Origin: Dyadobacter endophyticus
Lineage (GTDB): Bacteria; Bacteroidota; Bacteroidia; Cytophagales; Spirosomataceae
Length of the DNA: 64,000 nt
Assembly (NCBI RefSeq): GCF_014641595.1
Contig: NZ_BMIA01000002.1
Coordinates: 682,001 to 746,000, forward strand
Direction: 5' to 3'
In this document: positions 17,030 to 25,936 of the stretch, piece by piece
How positions within the stretch are numbered: the first letter of the stretch is position 1
Layout of the letters: each line of letters begins with the position of its first letter
Notes under the pieces: generated by a model
What the model was told of the DNA's origin: nothing
Database searches by the model: none
What the model saw: only the letters and a program-made list of their open reading frames with translations
Position numbers and translations under genes: made by a program

Positions 17030-19435
17030 ATGAAGAAAATACTACTGATCGTTTCACTCCTGAATTTCCTGTGCACGCAACTCTATGCGCAGGACGAACC
17101 CCTGGCAACCTATCCTATTACCGGCAAGCTCGAAGATTCCGAGAAAAAGCCGGTCCCTTTTGCGAATGTGGCCCTTCTTGCCGCGAAAGACTCCGCGTTG
17201 ATCGGTGGCGGTACTGCGGATGAAAACGGGCTTTTCAATATCCCTGCCGAACCAGGCAGCTATCTCGTCAAAATCACTTTCCTGGCCATGGATGAGAAAA
17301 TCATCCCTAACGTCCGTGTCGCAGCCCAGCCCGTAGCGCTAGGTACGATTACTCTCACATCGAACGCCCACGTGCTCGATGAACTGGTTGTTCAAGGCGA
17401 AAAGAGCCAAATGGACCTGCAATTGGACAAGCGGGTATTTAACGTGGGAAAAGACCTGGCCAACATCGGCGGCAACGCGTCGGATATTCTCAATAATATG
17501 CCTTCCGTGACGGTGGATGTGGAAGGAAATGTGGCACTTCGCGGCAGCGGAAATGTACGGATACTCATCGACGGCAAGCAATCCGGCATGGTGGGTCTGA
17601 ACCCCGCCGAAGCGTTGCGCCAAATCCCCGCCGACCTGATCGAGAGCGTGGAGATCATTACGAACCCGTCGTCACGCTACGATGCCGAGGGTGAGGTTGG
17701 GATCTTAAATATTGTGATGAAAAAAAATATCCGCTACGGGCTGAATGGAACATTCACCGGCACGGCGGGCTATCCTTCCAATTTCGGCGCTTCTTTTAAT
17801 GTCAACTACCGCAGAAAAAAGGTAAACCTGATCGCCAATTACGGCTGGATGTATCGTGATGGCCCTGGCCGAGGGCATTCAAGACAGGAGTACAACAGCG
17901 CCGATACCAGTTTTGTGTACGAACAAACCAACCGGCGCAACCGCGCGGGATATTCCAACAACGTCCGCGTAGGGCTGGATTATTTTTTGAATAACTACAA
18001 TACCCTCACAGCTACCCTCTCTTACCGCAGATCACAAAACGACAACAAATCGCAGCTCGAATACCGGGATTTCGACATGAATAATGTTCTCACGCGCACG
18101 GTAACACGTGCGGAGGACGAAACGGAGCCGAGAACGAACATCGAAGCGGCATTGAATTACCGGAAAACGTTCGAAAGAAAAGGGCAGAGCCTGTCGTTCG
18201 ACGCGAAATACATTCTCAGCGATGAAACGGAAGCATCCAAATACCACGAGGTGGCGAACAACAATTCGGTCGATATTCGTCAGCGATCGTATAACACGGA
18301 GGATGAAAAGAATTTTCTGGCCCAGCTGGATTACATACACCCGCTCGGCAAGGACGGAAAGCTAGAAGCCGGGCTGAAAACATCCGTCAGGCTGCTGGAC
18401 AATGACTTTTCGGTTCATCAGCAATTGGAACCCGATTACTGGGTCATTCTGCCCGATTATGATAATCGGCTGGCCTACGATGAAAAGATCCACGCAGCAT
18501 ACCTGATGGCGAGCAACCAGTTCGGGAAAGTGTTTGTACAGGCAGGCCTACGCGGCGAATACACCGATATTCTGACCGAACTTAAAAAAACAGCTCAAAC
18601 CAATCACCGGCAATACTTCAACCTCTTCCCCAGCATTCACTTATCCTACAAGCTGCAAGACGCCCAGACTTTGCAGCTCAGTTACAGCTACCGGCTGAGC
18701 CGGCCCAATTTCCGGGATTTGCTCCCTTTCTCCAATTTCAGCGATTCACGCGTTTTCCGCGCGGGCAATCCGCTGCTGAATCCGGAATTTACACACTCCT
18801 TTGAAGCGGGACATTTGCTGAATATGAACCAGGCAACCTTGCTTTCGAGCATTTACTACCGCCACCGGCTGGGCGTAGTGGAAAATATTACTTCGGTGGA
18901 CTCTACCGGTTTTACCACTATTACGCCTATTAACCTCTCGACAGGCGATTCGTACGGTTTTGAATTCAACCTTACCTACGATCCGGCACCATGGTGGAAA
19001 CTGACTGCCAATGCTAACATTTTCCGGGCGATGAACGAGGGGTATTACAATGATAAACTATACCAAAGCGATACCTACTCCTGGACCAGCCGGTTCTCGT
19101 CGCGCATTACGCTGTTCGGTTCGGTCGATTTCCAGACGTCGTTCAACTACCGCGCGCCGCGGCGTACCACCCAAGGTAAGGAGTTGTCGATTTACTTTAT
19201 CGATCTCGGTTTGTCCAAGGATATTCTTAAAGGTCGCGGTACGCTTACTGCCAGCGTCCGCGACCTGCTCAATTCTCAGAAGCGCCGAAGCATTACAGAG
19301 AATGCGGGCTATTATTCGTATTCGGTATTCCAATGGCGGCCACGGCAGTTTCTGGTCACTTTTTCCTACCGCTTGAACCGCTCGAAAGAAAAACAGAATA
19401 TGGATAAGCAGGGTGATATGAACGACGAAGAGTAA
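17030..19435 (+). CDS. TonB-dependent-receptor-like outer membrane beta-barrel protein
   Basis: About 801 residues from the ATG at 17030, giving a clean signal peptide MKKILLIVSLLNFLCTQLYA; an ATG five codons earlier (17015) would only add an unlikely tail. Residues about 30-110 are a carboxypeptidase-regulatory-like beta-sandwich (ITGKLEDSEKKPVPFANVAL), followed by a plug domain (NVALRGSGNVRILIDGKQ, SVEIITNPSSRYDAEGEVG) and a long C-terminal barrel of alternating aromatic strands ending in FLVTFSYRL. This is the outer-membrane beta-barrel branch of TonB receptors. No SusD partner lies nearby, so glycan import is not implied. It is preceded by an ECF-like promoter. Confidence 0.88.
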   Translation: MKKILLIVSLLNFLCTQLYAQDEPLATYPITGKLEDSEKKPVPFANVALLAAKDSALIGGGTADENGLFNIPAEPGSYLVKITFLAMDEKIIPNVRVAAQPVALGTITLTSNAHVLDELVVQGEKSQMDLQLDKRVFNVGKDLANIGGNASDILNNMPSVTVDVEGNVALRGSGNVRILIDGKQSGMVGLNPAEALRQIPADLIESVEIITNPSSRYDAEGEVGILNIVMKKNIRYGLNGTFTGTAGYPSNFGASFNVNYRRKKVNLIANYGWMYRDGPGRGHSRQEYNSADTSFVYEQTNRRNRAGYSNNVRVGLDYFLNNYNTLTATLSYRRSQNDNKSQLEYRDFDMNNVLTRTVTRAEDETEPRTNIEAALNYRKTFERKGQSLSFDAKYILSDETEASKYHEVANNNSVDIRQRSYNTEDEKNFLAQLDYIHPLGKDGKLEAGLKTSVRLLDNDFSVHQQLEPDYWVILPDYDNRLAYDEKIHAAYLMASNQFGKVFVQAGLRGEYTDILTELKKTAQTNHRQYFNLFPSIHLSYKLQDAQTLQLSYSYRLSRPNFRDLLPFSNFSDSRVFRAGNPLLNPEFTHSFEAGHLLNMNQATLLSSIYYRHRLGVVENITSVDSTGFTTITPINLSTGDSYGFEFNLTYDPAPWWKLTANANIFRAMNEGYYNDKLYQSDTYSWTSRFSSRITLFGSVDFQTSFNYRAPRRTTQGKELSIYFIDLGLSKDILKGRGTLTASVRDLLNSQKRRSITENAGYYSYSVFQWRPRQFLVTFSYRLNRSKEKQNMDKQGDMNDEE

Positions 19436-19451
19436 ATCGGCTCGAAAGCAC

Positions 19452-19459
19452 TACCTTTG
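19452..19459 (+). promoter_or_regulatory. Candidate -7 box of the cvfB-like gene
   Basis: TACCTTTG matches TAnnTTTG exactly and lies 25 bases before the start codon in the 48-base gap after the barrel gene. No -33 box was identified. Confidence 0.45.
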
Positions 19460-19483
19460 TACCCGAACCTCGTTATTTGAATA

Positions 19484-20323
19484 ATGCTATTTATCGGAAA
19501 ATACAATTACCTGACCATCGAGCGGGTTACCAGCGTAGGGATGTTCCTGAGTGATGTGGAAGGTGAAGAAGTGCTGCTTCCCAACCAATATATTACGGAC
19601 GAAATGCAGGTCGGCGACCAGATCAAGGTATTTGTGTACCTCGATTCCGAAGACCGGCCCGTTGCAACCACTCAGACGCCCAAGATCGTCCGGAACGAGT
19701 TTGCCTACTTGGAAGTGAAAGACGTCTCCGAGCACGGTGCATTCCTCGATTGGGGCCTTATTAAAGATCTTTTCGTACCATTCCGCGAGCAGCCCAAGCC
19801 CATGGAAATCGGTGAAGGGTATGTCGTTTTTCTCTACCTCGACCAGAAAACGCAGCGGTTGCTGGCCTCCGCGAAAATCGACAAGTTCCTGGAAAGCGAA
19901 CGACTTACTGTTGCGGAAGGCGACGAAGTGGATCTGCTTATCTGGCAAAAAACCGACCTGGGTTACAATGTGGTCGTAAACCAATACCACAAAGGCCTCA
20001 TATACGCCAACGAAGTATTTCAGCCGCTGAAAATCGGCGATTCGCTGAAAGGCTACGTCAAAAAGATCCGCGAAGAAAACAAGCTGGATATCAGCCTGCA
20101 AAAAACGGGTTACGAAGTAGTGGAGCCGGTAGCGAAGCAAATTCTGGAAGAAATAGAGAAAGGCAAAGGATTTCTGGCCCTTTCCGATAATTCATCCCCC
20201 GAAGACATCTACCAAAAGCTCAAAATCAGCAAAAAGGTATTTAAAAAAGCGATTGGCGGCTTGTACAAGCAAGGTATGATCAGGATTACCAGTGACGGGA
20301 TTTATCTGATTGGGGAGAGCTGA
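19484..20323 (+). CDS. cvfB: CvfB-family S1-domain RNA-binding protein
   Basis: 279 residues, the normal CvfB/YitL length. Three S1-like beta-barrel segments occupy about residues 1-210 (GMFLSDVEGEEVLLPNQYI, HGAFLDWGLIKDLFVPFREQ, KGLIYANEVFQPLKIGDSL), and a C-terminal winged helix follows (SPEDIYQKLKISKKVFKKAIGGLYKQGMI). Staphylococcal CvfB binds RNA and affects virulence-regulator expression; family members are thought to act in post-transcriptional control or near the ribosome. The gene stands alone and ends in a hairpin terminator shared with the convergent amidohydrolase gene. Confidence 0.88.
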   Translation: MLFIGKYNYLTIERVTSVGMFLSDVEGEEVLLPNQYITDEMQVGDQIKVFVYLDSEDRPVATTQTPKIVRNEFAYLEVKDVSEHGAFLDWGLIKDLFVPFREQPKPMEIGEGYVVFLYLDQKTQRLLASAKIDKFLESERLTVAEGDEVDLLIWQKTDLGYNVVVNQYHKGLIYANEVFQPLKIGDSLKGYVKKIREENKLDISLQKTGYEVVEPVAKQILEEIEKGKGFLALSDNSSPEDIYQKLKISKKVFKKAIGGLYKQGMIRITSDGIYLIGES

Positions 20324-20347
20324 TTTTTAACCAAAATCATAAAAAGT

Positions 20348-20380
20348 AAAGGCATCCGCCGATAATAGACGGATGCCTTT
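20348..20380. terminator. Bidirectional terminator between cvfB and the amidohydrolase gene
   Basis: Arms AAAGGCATCCG (20348-20358) and CGGATGCCTTT (20370-20380) form a perfect 11-bp stem with an 11-base loop. T-rich sequence follows the stem on the plus strand and the A-rich left side gives T residues on the minus strand, fitting termination of two convergent genes. Confidence 0.8.
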
Positions 20381-20404
20381 TACAATTCCTGGCCTACTGA
20401 CTAA

Positions 20405-21718
20405 TTACTTTTTCCCATACTTCTCTTTATACTTTTCATAGAGTCGCTTCTGCTTGTCGTCCAGATTGACCTTGCCACCGCGGATGTAGGCCATTTGAAC
20501 CATATTGCCGCGCATATCGAGAATATCGCCGTCTGAAACGAGCAATGAGGCTTGCTTGCCCTTTTCCAGCGTCCCCACCTGCTGGCCGGCTCCGATAATA
20601 TCGGCTGCATTGCGCGTCACGAACTGCAATGCTTCTTCCGGCGTCACACCGCTGAAACCGGAGGCGGTACCAGCCAGAAACCCTAAGTTGCGCGTACGCC
20701 ACCATTCGTCGGCATAAGTAATAGCCACTTTAACACCTGCTTTATGAAGCAATCCGGGCAGTTCGTACGGCAGGTAAACGTTCTCGTCTACACCCTCGGG
20801 GAGCCTGTGTGTGGTATTGATAATGACCGGAACCTGATTTTCTTTCAAAAATGAGGTCACTTTGTAGGACTCGTTCCCGCCTGCGATAACGATCTTTTTC
20901 ACACCTGCTTCCTGAGCAAAACGTACGGATTCGATAATGTCTTTGGCATAATCGGCGCGGATGTAAAGATTGGCAGTTCCGGCAAAAAGTGGCCTCATCG
21001 CTTCCAGGCGCAGATTCACAGGGCTCGGATTAGCTATTTCTGCATAAGCCTTAGCCTCGGCGAACGTCTTCTTGAATACGTCTATCGTTTCCTGGCGCTT
21101 CTCATTTCGTTTGATAGAATAGGTAAAAGTCTCGTTATCGAAATTCCCTGCCAGAAAAGACGGCCAGCTTAGCCATATGCCATCATCCTTTTTCAAAACG
21201 GCATCCTCCCAGTTCCAGCCGTCGCTATAAAAAACAGATGACGAACCTGAGATCGCGCCTCCCTGCGGAACAGCCTGCGACAACAGGATACCATTGCCCC
21301 GCAAAGTTGGTATCACCTCCGAGTCGGTATTATAGGCTACGAGTGCGCGCACATGCGGGTTGATCTCCCCTACTTCATAGTAGTCGAGCGTAGCTCTTAC
21401 CGATGCGATTTCCTGCAAGCCGACGGTCGTATTGAGCGAGATCAGACCTGGGAAGATATGTTTCCCTTTTACGTCCACGGTTTCGGCACCGGCCGGGCTG
21501 GTTAGCGACGCAGCCGGCCCTACTTGTGTGATAATGCCTTTATCGAATGCAATGGCGCCGTTCTGGATCACCTGCCCGTTTCCGATGTGGATCGTAGCGC
21601 CTGTGAGTACTACCGGCTTGGTTTGTGGCTTTGCAGGTGCCGGGTTTTGCGCATACGCTCCGGCTGTCAGCCCCAGCAGCAAGCCGGCAATTAATGTATA
21701 TTTTTTCATAAAAATCAA
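20405..21718 (-). CDS. Secreted amidohydrolase-family protein, metal site degenerate
   Basis: 437 residues with a signal peptide (a few residues before MKKYTLIAGLLLGLTAGAYA; the ATG of MKK, at about 21709, may be the true start). The fold is that of imidazolonepropionase-like amidohydrolases, with an N-terminal beta-sandwich strand set (GATIHIGNGQVIQNGAI) and a C-terminal GKQASLLVSDGDILDMRGNM. At the position where active members have HxH after the first TIM strand, this protein reads FPGLISLNTTVG, so the first two metal ligands are absent. It may be non-catalytic or use another chemistry. It lies 21 bases downstream of a second, larger amidohydrolase gene in the same direction. Confidence 0.82.
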   Translation of the reverse strand: MIFMKKYTLIAGLLLGLTAGAYAQNPAPAKPQTKPVVLTGATIHIGNGQVIQNGAIAFDKGIITQVGPAASLTSPAGAETVDVKGKHIFPGLISLNTTVGLQEIASVRATLDYYEVGEINPHVRALVAYNTDSEVIPTLRGNGILLSQAVPQGGAISGSSSVFYSDGWNWEDAVLKKDDGIWLSWPSFLAGNFDNETFTYSIKRNEKRQETIDVFKKTFAEAKAYAEIANPSPVNLRLEAMRPLFAGTANLYIRADYAKDIIESVRFAQEAGVKKIVIAGGNESYKVTSFLKENQVPVIINTTHRLPEGVDENVYLPYELPGLLHKAGVKVAITYADEWWRTRNLGFLAGTASGFSGVTPEEALQFVTRNAADIIGAGQQVGTLEKGKQASLLVSDGDILDMRGNMVQMAYIRGGKVNLDDKQKRLYEKYKEKYGKK

Positions 21719-21739
21719 TTTGAATGTCTTGAAACAGTA

Positions 21740-24700
21740 TTACTTGCCAGCATGTATATCGGCGTGTTCCGCGTGGATGCCTACCACATCTTCACAATGC
21801 CACATATGGGGCTTCGTGGCCTCTGGCTTCTGCGTGGGCTTGCCTTCGGCCTTTTCACCAAGCATTTTCTGGATCAGCCTTTCGCGTTCCACGGCGATGG
21901 ATTTCTGTTTCTCCTCATCTTTCTTGCGGTCAAAATAAATAGCGCCTTCAACCATCGTGAAGTCGGGTCTTGCATATACCGAAAGCGGGCTCGCATTCCA
22001 GAGCACGAGGTCTGCATCTTTACCCGGCTTCACACTCCCCATCCGATTGTCGAGATGGAGTAGTTTTGCGGGGTTCAGGGTTACCATTTTCCAGGCTTCT
22101 TCTTCCGGCACACCACCGTATTCGACGGTCTTAGCAGCCTCCTGATTCAGGCGACGGGCCATTTCGGCGTCATCGGAATTGATCGCCACGGTCACGCCTT
22201 CATGGTACATCAGGGCTGCGTTGTATGGAATAGCTTCTTTCACCTCCATTTTATAAGCCCACCAGTCGGCAAACGTCGAACCGCCGATCCCGCGCTTCTG
22301 CATGCCGTCGGCCAGTTTATAACCTTCCAGGATGTGGGTAAATGTGTTGATTTTGAATTTCAATGAATCCGCTACGTGCATCAGCATATTGATCTCCGAT
22401 TGCACGTACGAATGGCAGGTGATCGAACGCTCGCTACCGAGGATTTCCGCCAGTGCATCGAGCTCGATATCCCTCCGTGGAGGTGCGATATTCTGCTTTT
22501 TGGCATTCGCATTGTAGCTTTTCCAGCTTGCTGCATATTCTTTCGCACGCAGGAAGTGGTCAAAATAGATCTGCTCCACACCCATCCGCGTCTGCGGGAA
22601 GCGTACACGCTGCACATCACCCCAGTTCGACTGTTTCACGTTCTCGCCCAATGCGAATTTGATTGTCTTCACTTCCGGGACCAGCATTTCCGACTGGCTC
22701 GCCCCCCATTTCAGCTTGATCATCGCGCTCTGTCCGCCGATCGAGTTTGCAGAGCCGTGCAGCAAATGCGAGGCTGTTACGCCGCCCGCCAGCTGGCGGT
22801 AGATATTAATATCATCCGGATTGATCACGTCGCTCATGCGCACCTCCGCGGAGCTCGATTGCCCGCCTTCGTTAATACTGAAAAGCGCGATATGTGAATG
22901 CTCGTCGATAATACCGCTGGTAAGATGCTTGCCGGTCCCGTCGATCGTTCGTGCTCCGGACGGCGCTGCGAGGCTCTTCCCAACTTTGGCAATTTTACCG
23001 TCCTGGACAATCACGTCGGCATTTTGCAGAATACCCTCCTTTTCATTCGTCCAGATCGTCGCATTTTTGATCAGGAGCGTTTCTTTGGCGGGCAATGTTT
23101 CATTTCCATAGCCTACAAACGGATAAACGATCGGTCCTGTTTCCCTGCTTTTCGGCTTAGCGGTGTCTGCGGCGGCTACTGCAGCGCTCTTTTCAGTAAG
23201 CGTAGCGCTCCATGGAATCACAGTGCCGTTGGGCAACACACCTTCTCCACTGAACCCATTTCTGCTTAGCCAGCCTGTTAGACGGGTTGTACCGCCTACT
23301 TTTTTGTCTTGCTGGTAGGTCAATGTAAGCAATGCGTTTGCCAGGATCGCTTTTGGCGTAATATTGATCGAGTCCTGGACTGTGATCTTATATTCAGGCT
23401 TTTCCGGCGATCCGGTAATCTGCAACTTCCCGGCAGGCTGGTTATTCAGCGACAGCGAGTAAATGCCCCTGATATCCGGTACATCAAATGCCGTAAGCAC
23501 GAATTTCTTTCCCTGGATCCAGTTTTCATAAATCACATTGTCTTTCGAAAACAGATCGCCCGAGGTAATGATAAAGTTAGCGAGCATTCCTGCTTTCAGG
23601 CTTCCGATCTTGTTTTCAGCCTTGATCAGCGAAGCAGGAAGTGTCGTCAGTGCAGCCAATGCCTTTTCTTTGGGTAAGCCGTATTCGATGGCTGTCCGGA
23701 GGTTTTTCCAGAAATCGGCTTTGTTGCGCAATCCCATGGTCGTCAATGCAAACGGAATTTCAGCTTTCGCTACCTCCGACGCGTTGCTCGGTGCCAGTTC
23801 CCAGTGTTTCAGCTGGCTCATGGTTACCACTTCCGCATCCCAGGGGTCTGTTACATCATAAGCATCCGGATATACGAGCGGCAGCAGCAACGTTGCCTTG
23901 CTCTTCTTGATCTCCCCAATACGCTGGTACTCATCTCCTCCTCCGCGGATAATGTATTGCACTCCAAACTCGTCCCCAATCTTATCGGCCCGCAGAATAC
24001 CGTATTTATCACCGGCTTCAAAGAACGAAGGCAGCGCTTTGATCTGGTTGAATGCTTCGAGGGACAAATTGGTCTCTTTTTTGTTTCCGCCTTTCGCGTA
24101 CCAGTCGGCGTCGTAATAGTTTTGTCTTAGAAGCGCCACCACGCCCATTCCCGACGATGGGTAGGTCTGTGATGAACTTCCTTTCCCGAACGAAAAATGT
24201 GCCGACGCTTTGCTATTAAGCATTGCCTTGTTCGCTGGTTCGTCGGTAAGGGTCACGAGCGCGCCGTTTCCACGCACGATGCCGTCATGCGAATGCACCA
24301 GCACGGTACCGAAACCAATTTTCCGCAGATCACCTGCCTTTTTAGAATCCGGTGTAAAAAGAATGCTGGCATCTGTTTCGGGCTGCATTGCCTGATTCCA
24401 TCCGAATGCACCTTTTTTGTTCGATTCCAGCTGGGGGGGTTGCCGCCCCCCGCCGCCTTGCGCCCTTCTGACATCCGGCATCCCATAATCCGAATCCAGC
24501 TCGATGAGCGATGCATAAATGAATTTGCCTTTCAGGTCCACGGTAACTGTACCGGCAGGGACTTTCACCTGTTTCCCCGTTTCCCGGATCACTCCGTCTT
24601 CAATCAGCATTGTCGCATTTTCGATCGTAGTTTTCGGATCGACGACGATCGTAGCGTTTGTGAAGGCATATCGGCCGGCTCTTTCATCATAAGCACCGTT

Positions 24701-24778
24701 CCTTGGAAACGTTTCCTGCGCGTGGCAATACACGGCAAGCGTCATACAGCCTAATATCGTTGATAATTGTTTAAACAT
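21740..24778 (-). CDS. Secreted two-domain amidohydrolase
   Basis: 1012 residues with a signal peptide (LSTILGCMTLAVYCHA). Two amidohydrolase-like halves are in tandem. The first (about residues 30-440) lacks the metal HxH, reading FIYASLIELDSDYG at that position, but keeps the C-terminal GSLKAGMLANFIITSGD. The second (about 570-990) is intact: DEHSHIA supplies HxH, SITCHSYVQ and NTFTHILEG supply further histidines and INSDDAEM the catalytic Asp, followed by GSVKPGKDADLVLWN. The enzyme is probably a periplasmic metal-dependent hydrolase of cyclic amides or dipeptide-like substrates; the substrate is unknown. The tail is short and His-rich. Confidence 0.85.
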   Translation of the reverse strand: MFKQLSTILGCMTLAVYCHAQETFPRNGAYDERAGRYAFTNATIVVDPKTTIENATMLIEDGVIRETGKQVKVPAGTVTVDLKGKFIYASLIELDSDYGMPDVRRAQGGGGRQPPQLESNKKGAFGWNQAMQPETDASILFTPDSKKAGDLRKIGFGTVLVHSHDGIVRGNGALVTLTDEPANKAMLNSKASAHFSFGKGSSSQTYPSSGMGVVALLRQNYYDADWYAKGGNKKETNLSLEAFNQIKALPSFFEAGDKYGILRADKIGDEFGVQYIIRGGGDEYQRIGEIKKSKATLLLPLVYPDAYDVTDPWDAEVVTMSQLKHWELAPSNASEVAKAEIPFALTTMGLRNKADFWKNLRTAIEYGLPKEKALAALTTLPASLIKAENKIGSLKAGMLANFIITSGDLFSKDNVIYENWIQGKKFVLTAFDVPDIRGIYSLSLNNQPAGKLQITGSPEKPEYKITVQDSINITPKAILANALLTLTYQQDKKVGGTTRLTGWLSRNGFSGEGVLPNGTVIPWSATLTEKSAAVAAADTAKPKSRETGPIVYPFVGYGNETLPAKETLLIKNATIWTNEKEGILQNADVIVQDGKIAKVGKSLAAPSGARTIDGTGKHLTSGIIDEHSHIALFSINEGGQSSSAEVRMSDVINPDDINIYRQLAGGVTASHLLHGSANSIGGQSAMIKLKWGASQSEMLVPEVKTIKFALGENVKQSNWGDVQRVRFPQTRMGVEQIYFDHFLRAKEYAASWKSYNANAKKQNIAPPRRDIELDALAEILGSERSITCHSYVQSEINMLMHVADSLKFKINTFTHILEGYKLADGMQKRGIGGSTFADWWAYKMEVKEAIPYNAALMYHEGVTVAINSDDAEMARRLNQEAAKTVEYGGVPEEEAWKMVTLNPAKLLHLDNRMGSVKPGKDADLVLWNASPLSVYARPDFTMVEGAIYFDRKKDEEKQKSIAVERERLIQKMLGEKAEGKPTQKPEATKPHMWHCEDVVGIHAEHADIHAGK

Positions 24779-24895
24779 ATATTGTTATCTTAATTACAAT
24801 TGTGCCTTACAATATACAAGTTAAATCGTTAAATCAGGGCCCTGAGGCTTATATTGCAACAGGTTTTACCGTTGTCCATCATCTTTCCGCACATC

Positions 24896-25192
24896 ATGAC
24901 ATACGAACAATTTCAGGAATCGATTTCACAACCCGCACCGCCGAAAGGCCTTCCGATCCTCCTTGAAGCACTTTGGCACGACGCCAACAACGATTGGGAA
25001 GCAGCCCATAATATCGCCCAAAGCAAAGAAGGTACGCAAGCTTACGACCGCTTACACGCCTATCTCCACCGCGTCGAAGGCGATACTTTCAATGCCGGAT
25101 ACTGGTACAGACGTGCTGAATCAGAGGTATTTAAGGGAAGTCTTAAAGAAGAATGGGCACATCTGGCAAATCTATTTTTGGAAAAAGCATAA
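24896..25192 (+). CDS. Small conserved hypothetical protein
   Basis: 98 residues from the ATG at 24896 (MTYEQFQESI...); the frame is open back to a TTG at 24854, but that extension looks untranslated. The sequence LEALWHDANNDWEAAHNIAQ, then DRLHAYLHRVEGD and AGYWYRRA, is of a type common in Bacteroidota and some Proteobacteria with no assigned function; it reads as a compact, all-helical cytosolic protein. Its TAA stop (25190-25192) lies inside the first copy of the palindromic array that precedes the SatD-family gene, so the array begins before this gene ends. Confidence 0.75.
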   Translation: MTYEQFQESISQPAPPKGLPILLEALWHDANNDWEAAHNIAQSKEGTQAYDRLHAYLHRVEGDTFNAGYWYRRAESEVFKGSLKEEWAHLANLFLEKA

Positions 25193-25294
25193 GGCTTTTA
25201 CCTTATATTAGTCCAATATAAGGTTTTTTACTTATATACTTAAAATATAAGGCTTTTACCTTATATTTGGCAATTATAAGCAAAAAACCTTATA
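25188..25294. repeat. Four palindromic operators at an exact 29-bp period
   Basis: Four 20-bp imperfect palindromes of form TATAAGG-N6-CCTTATA start at 25188, 25217, 25246 and 25275, exactly 29 bases apart. Copy 3 is a perfect palindrome in its 7-bp arms. Copy 1 has C for the first T, copy 2 has A for the first C of the right arm, and copy 4 has TATAAGC as its left arm. The array ends 3 bases before the ATG of the SatD-family gene and its first copy covers the stop codon of the upstream gene. The arrangement fits cooperative binding of a dimeric regulator. Confidence 0.85.
25262..25269 (+). promoter_or_regulatory. Candidate -7 box inside the operator array
   Basis: TATATTTG matches TAnnTTTG exactly and overlaps the right arm of the third palindrome, 29 bases before the SatD-family start. 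A protein bound to copy 3 would cover the core promoter, so repression is the simplest reading. Confidence 0.5.
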
Positions 25295-25297
25295 CTC

Positions 25298-25930
25298 ATG
25301 AGAGCGTTCCGAGCAGTTATAACCGCTGATATGGTAAATTATACGCAGTTCTCGCGGGAAGAATCAACTGTATGGCTGGAAGAGATGCTTGCTGTTCTAC
25401 ACAAAAACCAGGCGTTCAAATGGGCTTTAAAGCCGGAAATCTACCGCGGCGACAGCTTCCAGGCAGTTTTAAAGAATCCCGAGGAGGTCATGCGGATGGC
25501 TATTCTCGCCCGTGTATGCATACGTAAGCACGCGCCCACCGCCGATATGCGCATCGCGGTCGGCATTGGGCTGACAGAACAGCTTACCGATCGCCCGGGC
25601 ACCTCCGATGGCGAGGCATTCAGATTATCGGGGCATTTGGCCGATAAAATCCGCCAGCAGAAAGCGAGGATCGGCGTTGCATTACCCAAGCCGTCGGAGC
25701 CTTTAACAGCAACACTCGATTTACTCGAAACATTGATCGAAAGCTGGACGATAGCTCAAAGCCAGGTAGTAGAAGCCTTGCTAATGGGCAAAAATGTCAC
25801 GCAGATCGCCGAGATGTTATCCATTAGTCAATCTGCTGCAAGCCAGCGGGTCGCGTCGTCGAAGTGGTGGGCAATTGAAAGTTTTATTGCTACCTTTCCA
25901 AAGCAGTTATCACTATACACCAAACGATAA
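25298..25930 (+). CDS. SatD-family protein: cyclase-like domain plus C-terminal HTH
   Basis: 210 residues. The whole protein resembles the SatD family. Its N-terminal part follows class III nucleotide-cyclase order: AVITADMVNYTQFS (D11) and IYRGDSFQAVL (D52) sit where the two metal-binding Asp of cyclases lie, with similar spacing, then MRIAVGIG and GEAFRLSGHLAD correspond to the later strands. At the usual catalytic Asn and Arg positions it appears to have R and H, so catalysis may be lost or altered. Residues about 166-187 (NVTQIAEMLSISQSAASQRV) are a helix-turn-helix. The gene is 6 bases before a DUF3307 membrane-protein gene and directly behind four palindromic operators, which suggests autoregulation. 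Cyclase homology is my reading, not an established annotation. Confidence 0.75.
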   Translation: MRAFRAVITADMVNYTQFSREESTVWLEEMLAVLHKNQAFKWALKPEIYRGDSFQAVLKNPEEVMRMAILARVCIRKHAPTADMRIAVGIGLTEQLTDRPGTSDGEAFRLSGHLADKIRQQKARIGVALPKPSEPLTATLDLLETLIESWTIAQSQVVEALLMGKNVTQIAEMLSISQSAASQRVASSKWWAIESFIATFPKQLSLYTKR

Positions 25931-25936
25931 ATCACT

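Noticed and set aside
24197..24754. A 185-residue open frame on the plus strand opposite the large amidohydrolase
   Set aside because: It is cysteine- and histidine-rich without a domain pattern, inside a well-supported minus-strand gene.
25262..25269. Possibility that the palindromic array is a CRISPR-like repeat
   Set aside because: The 29-bp period contains no variable spacers; the bases between palindromes are short, AT-rich and similar, and no cas genes are near.
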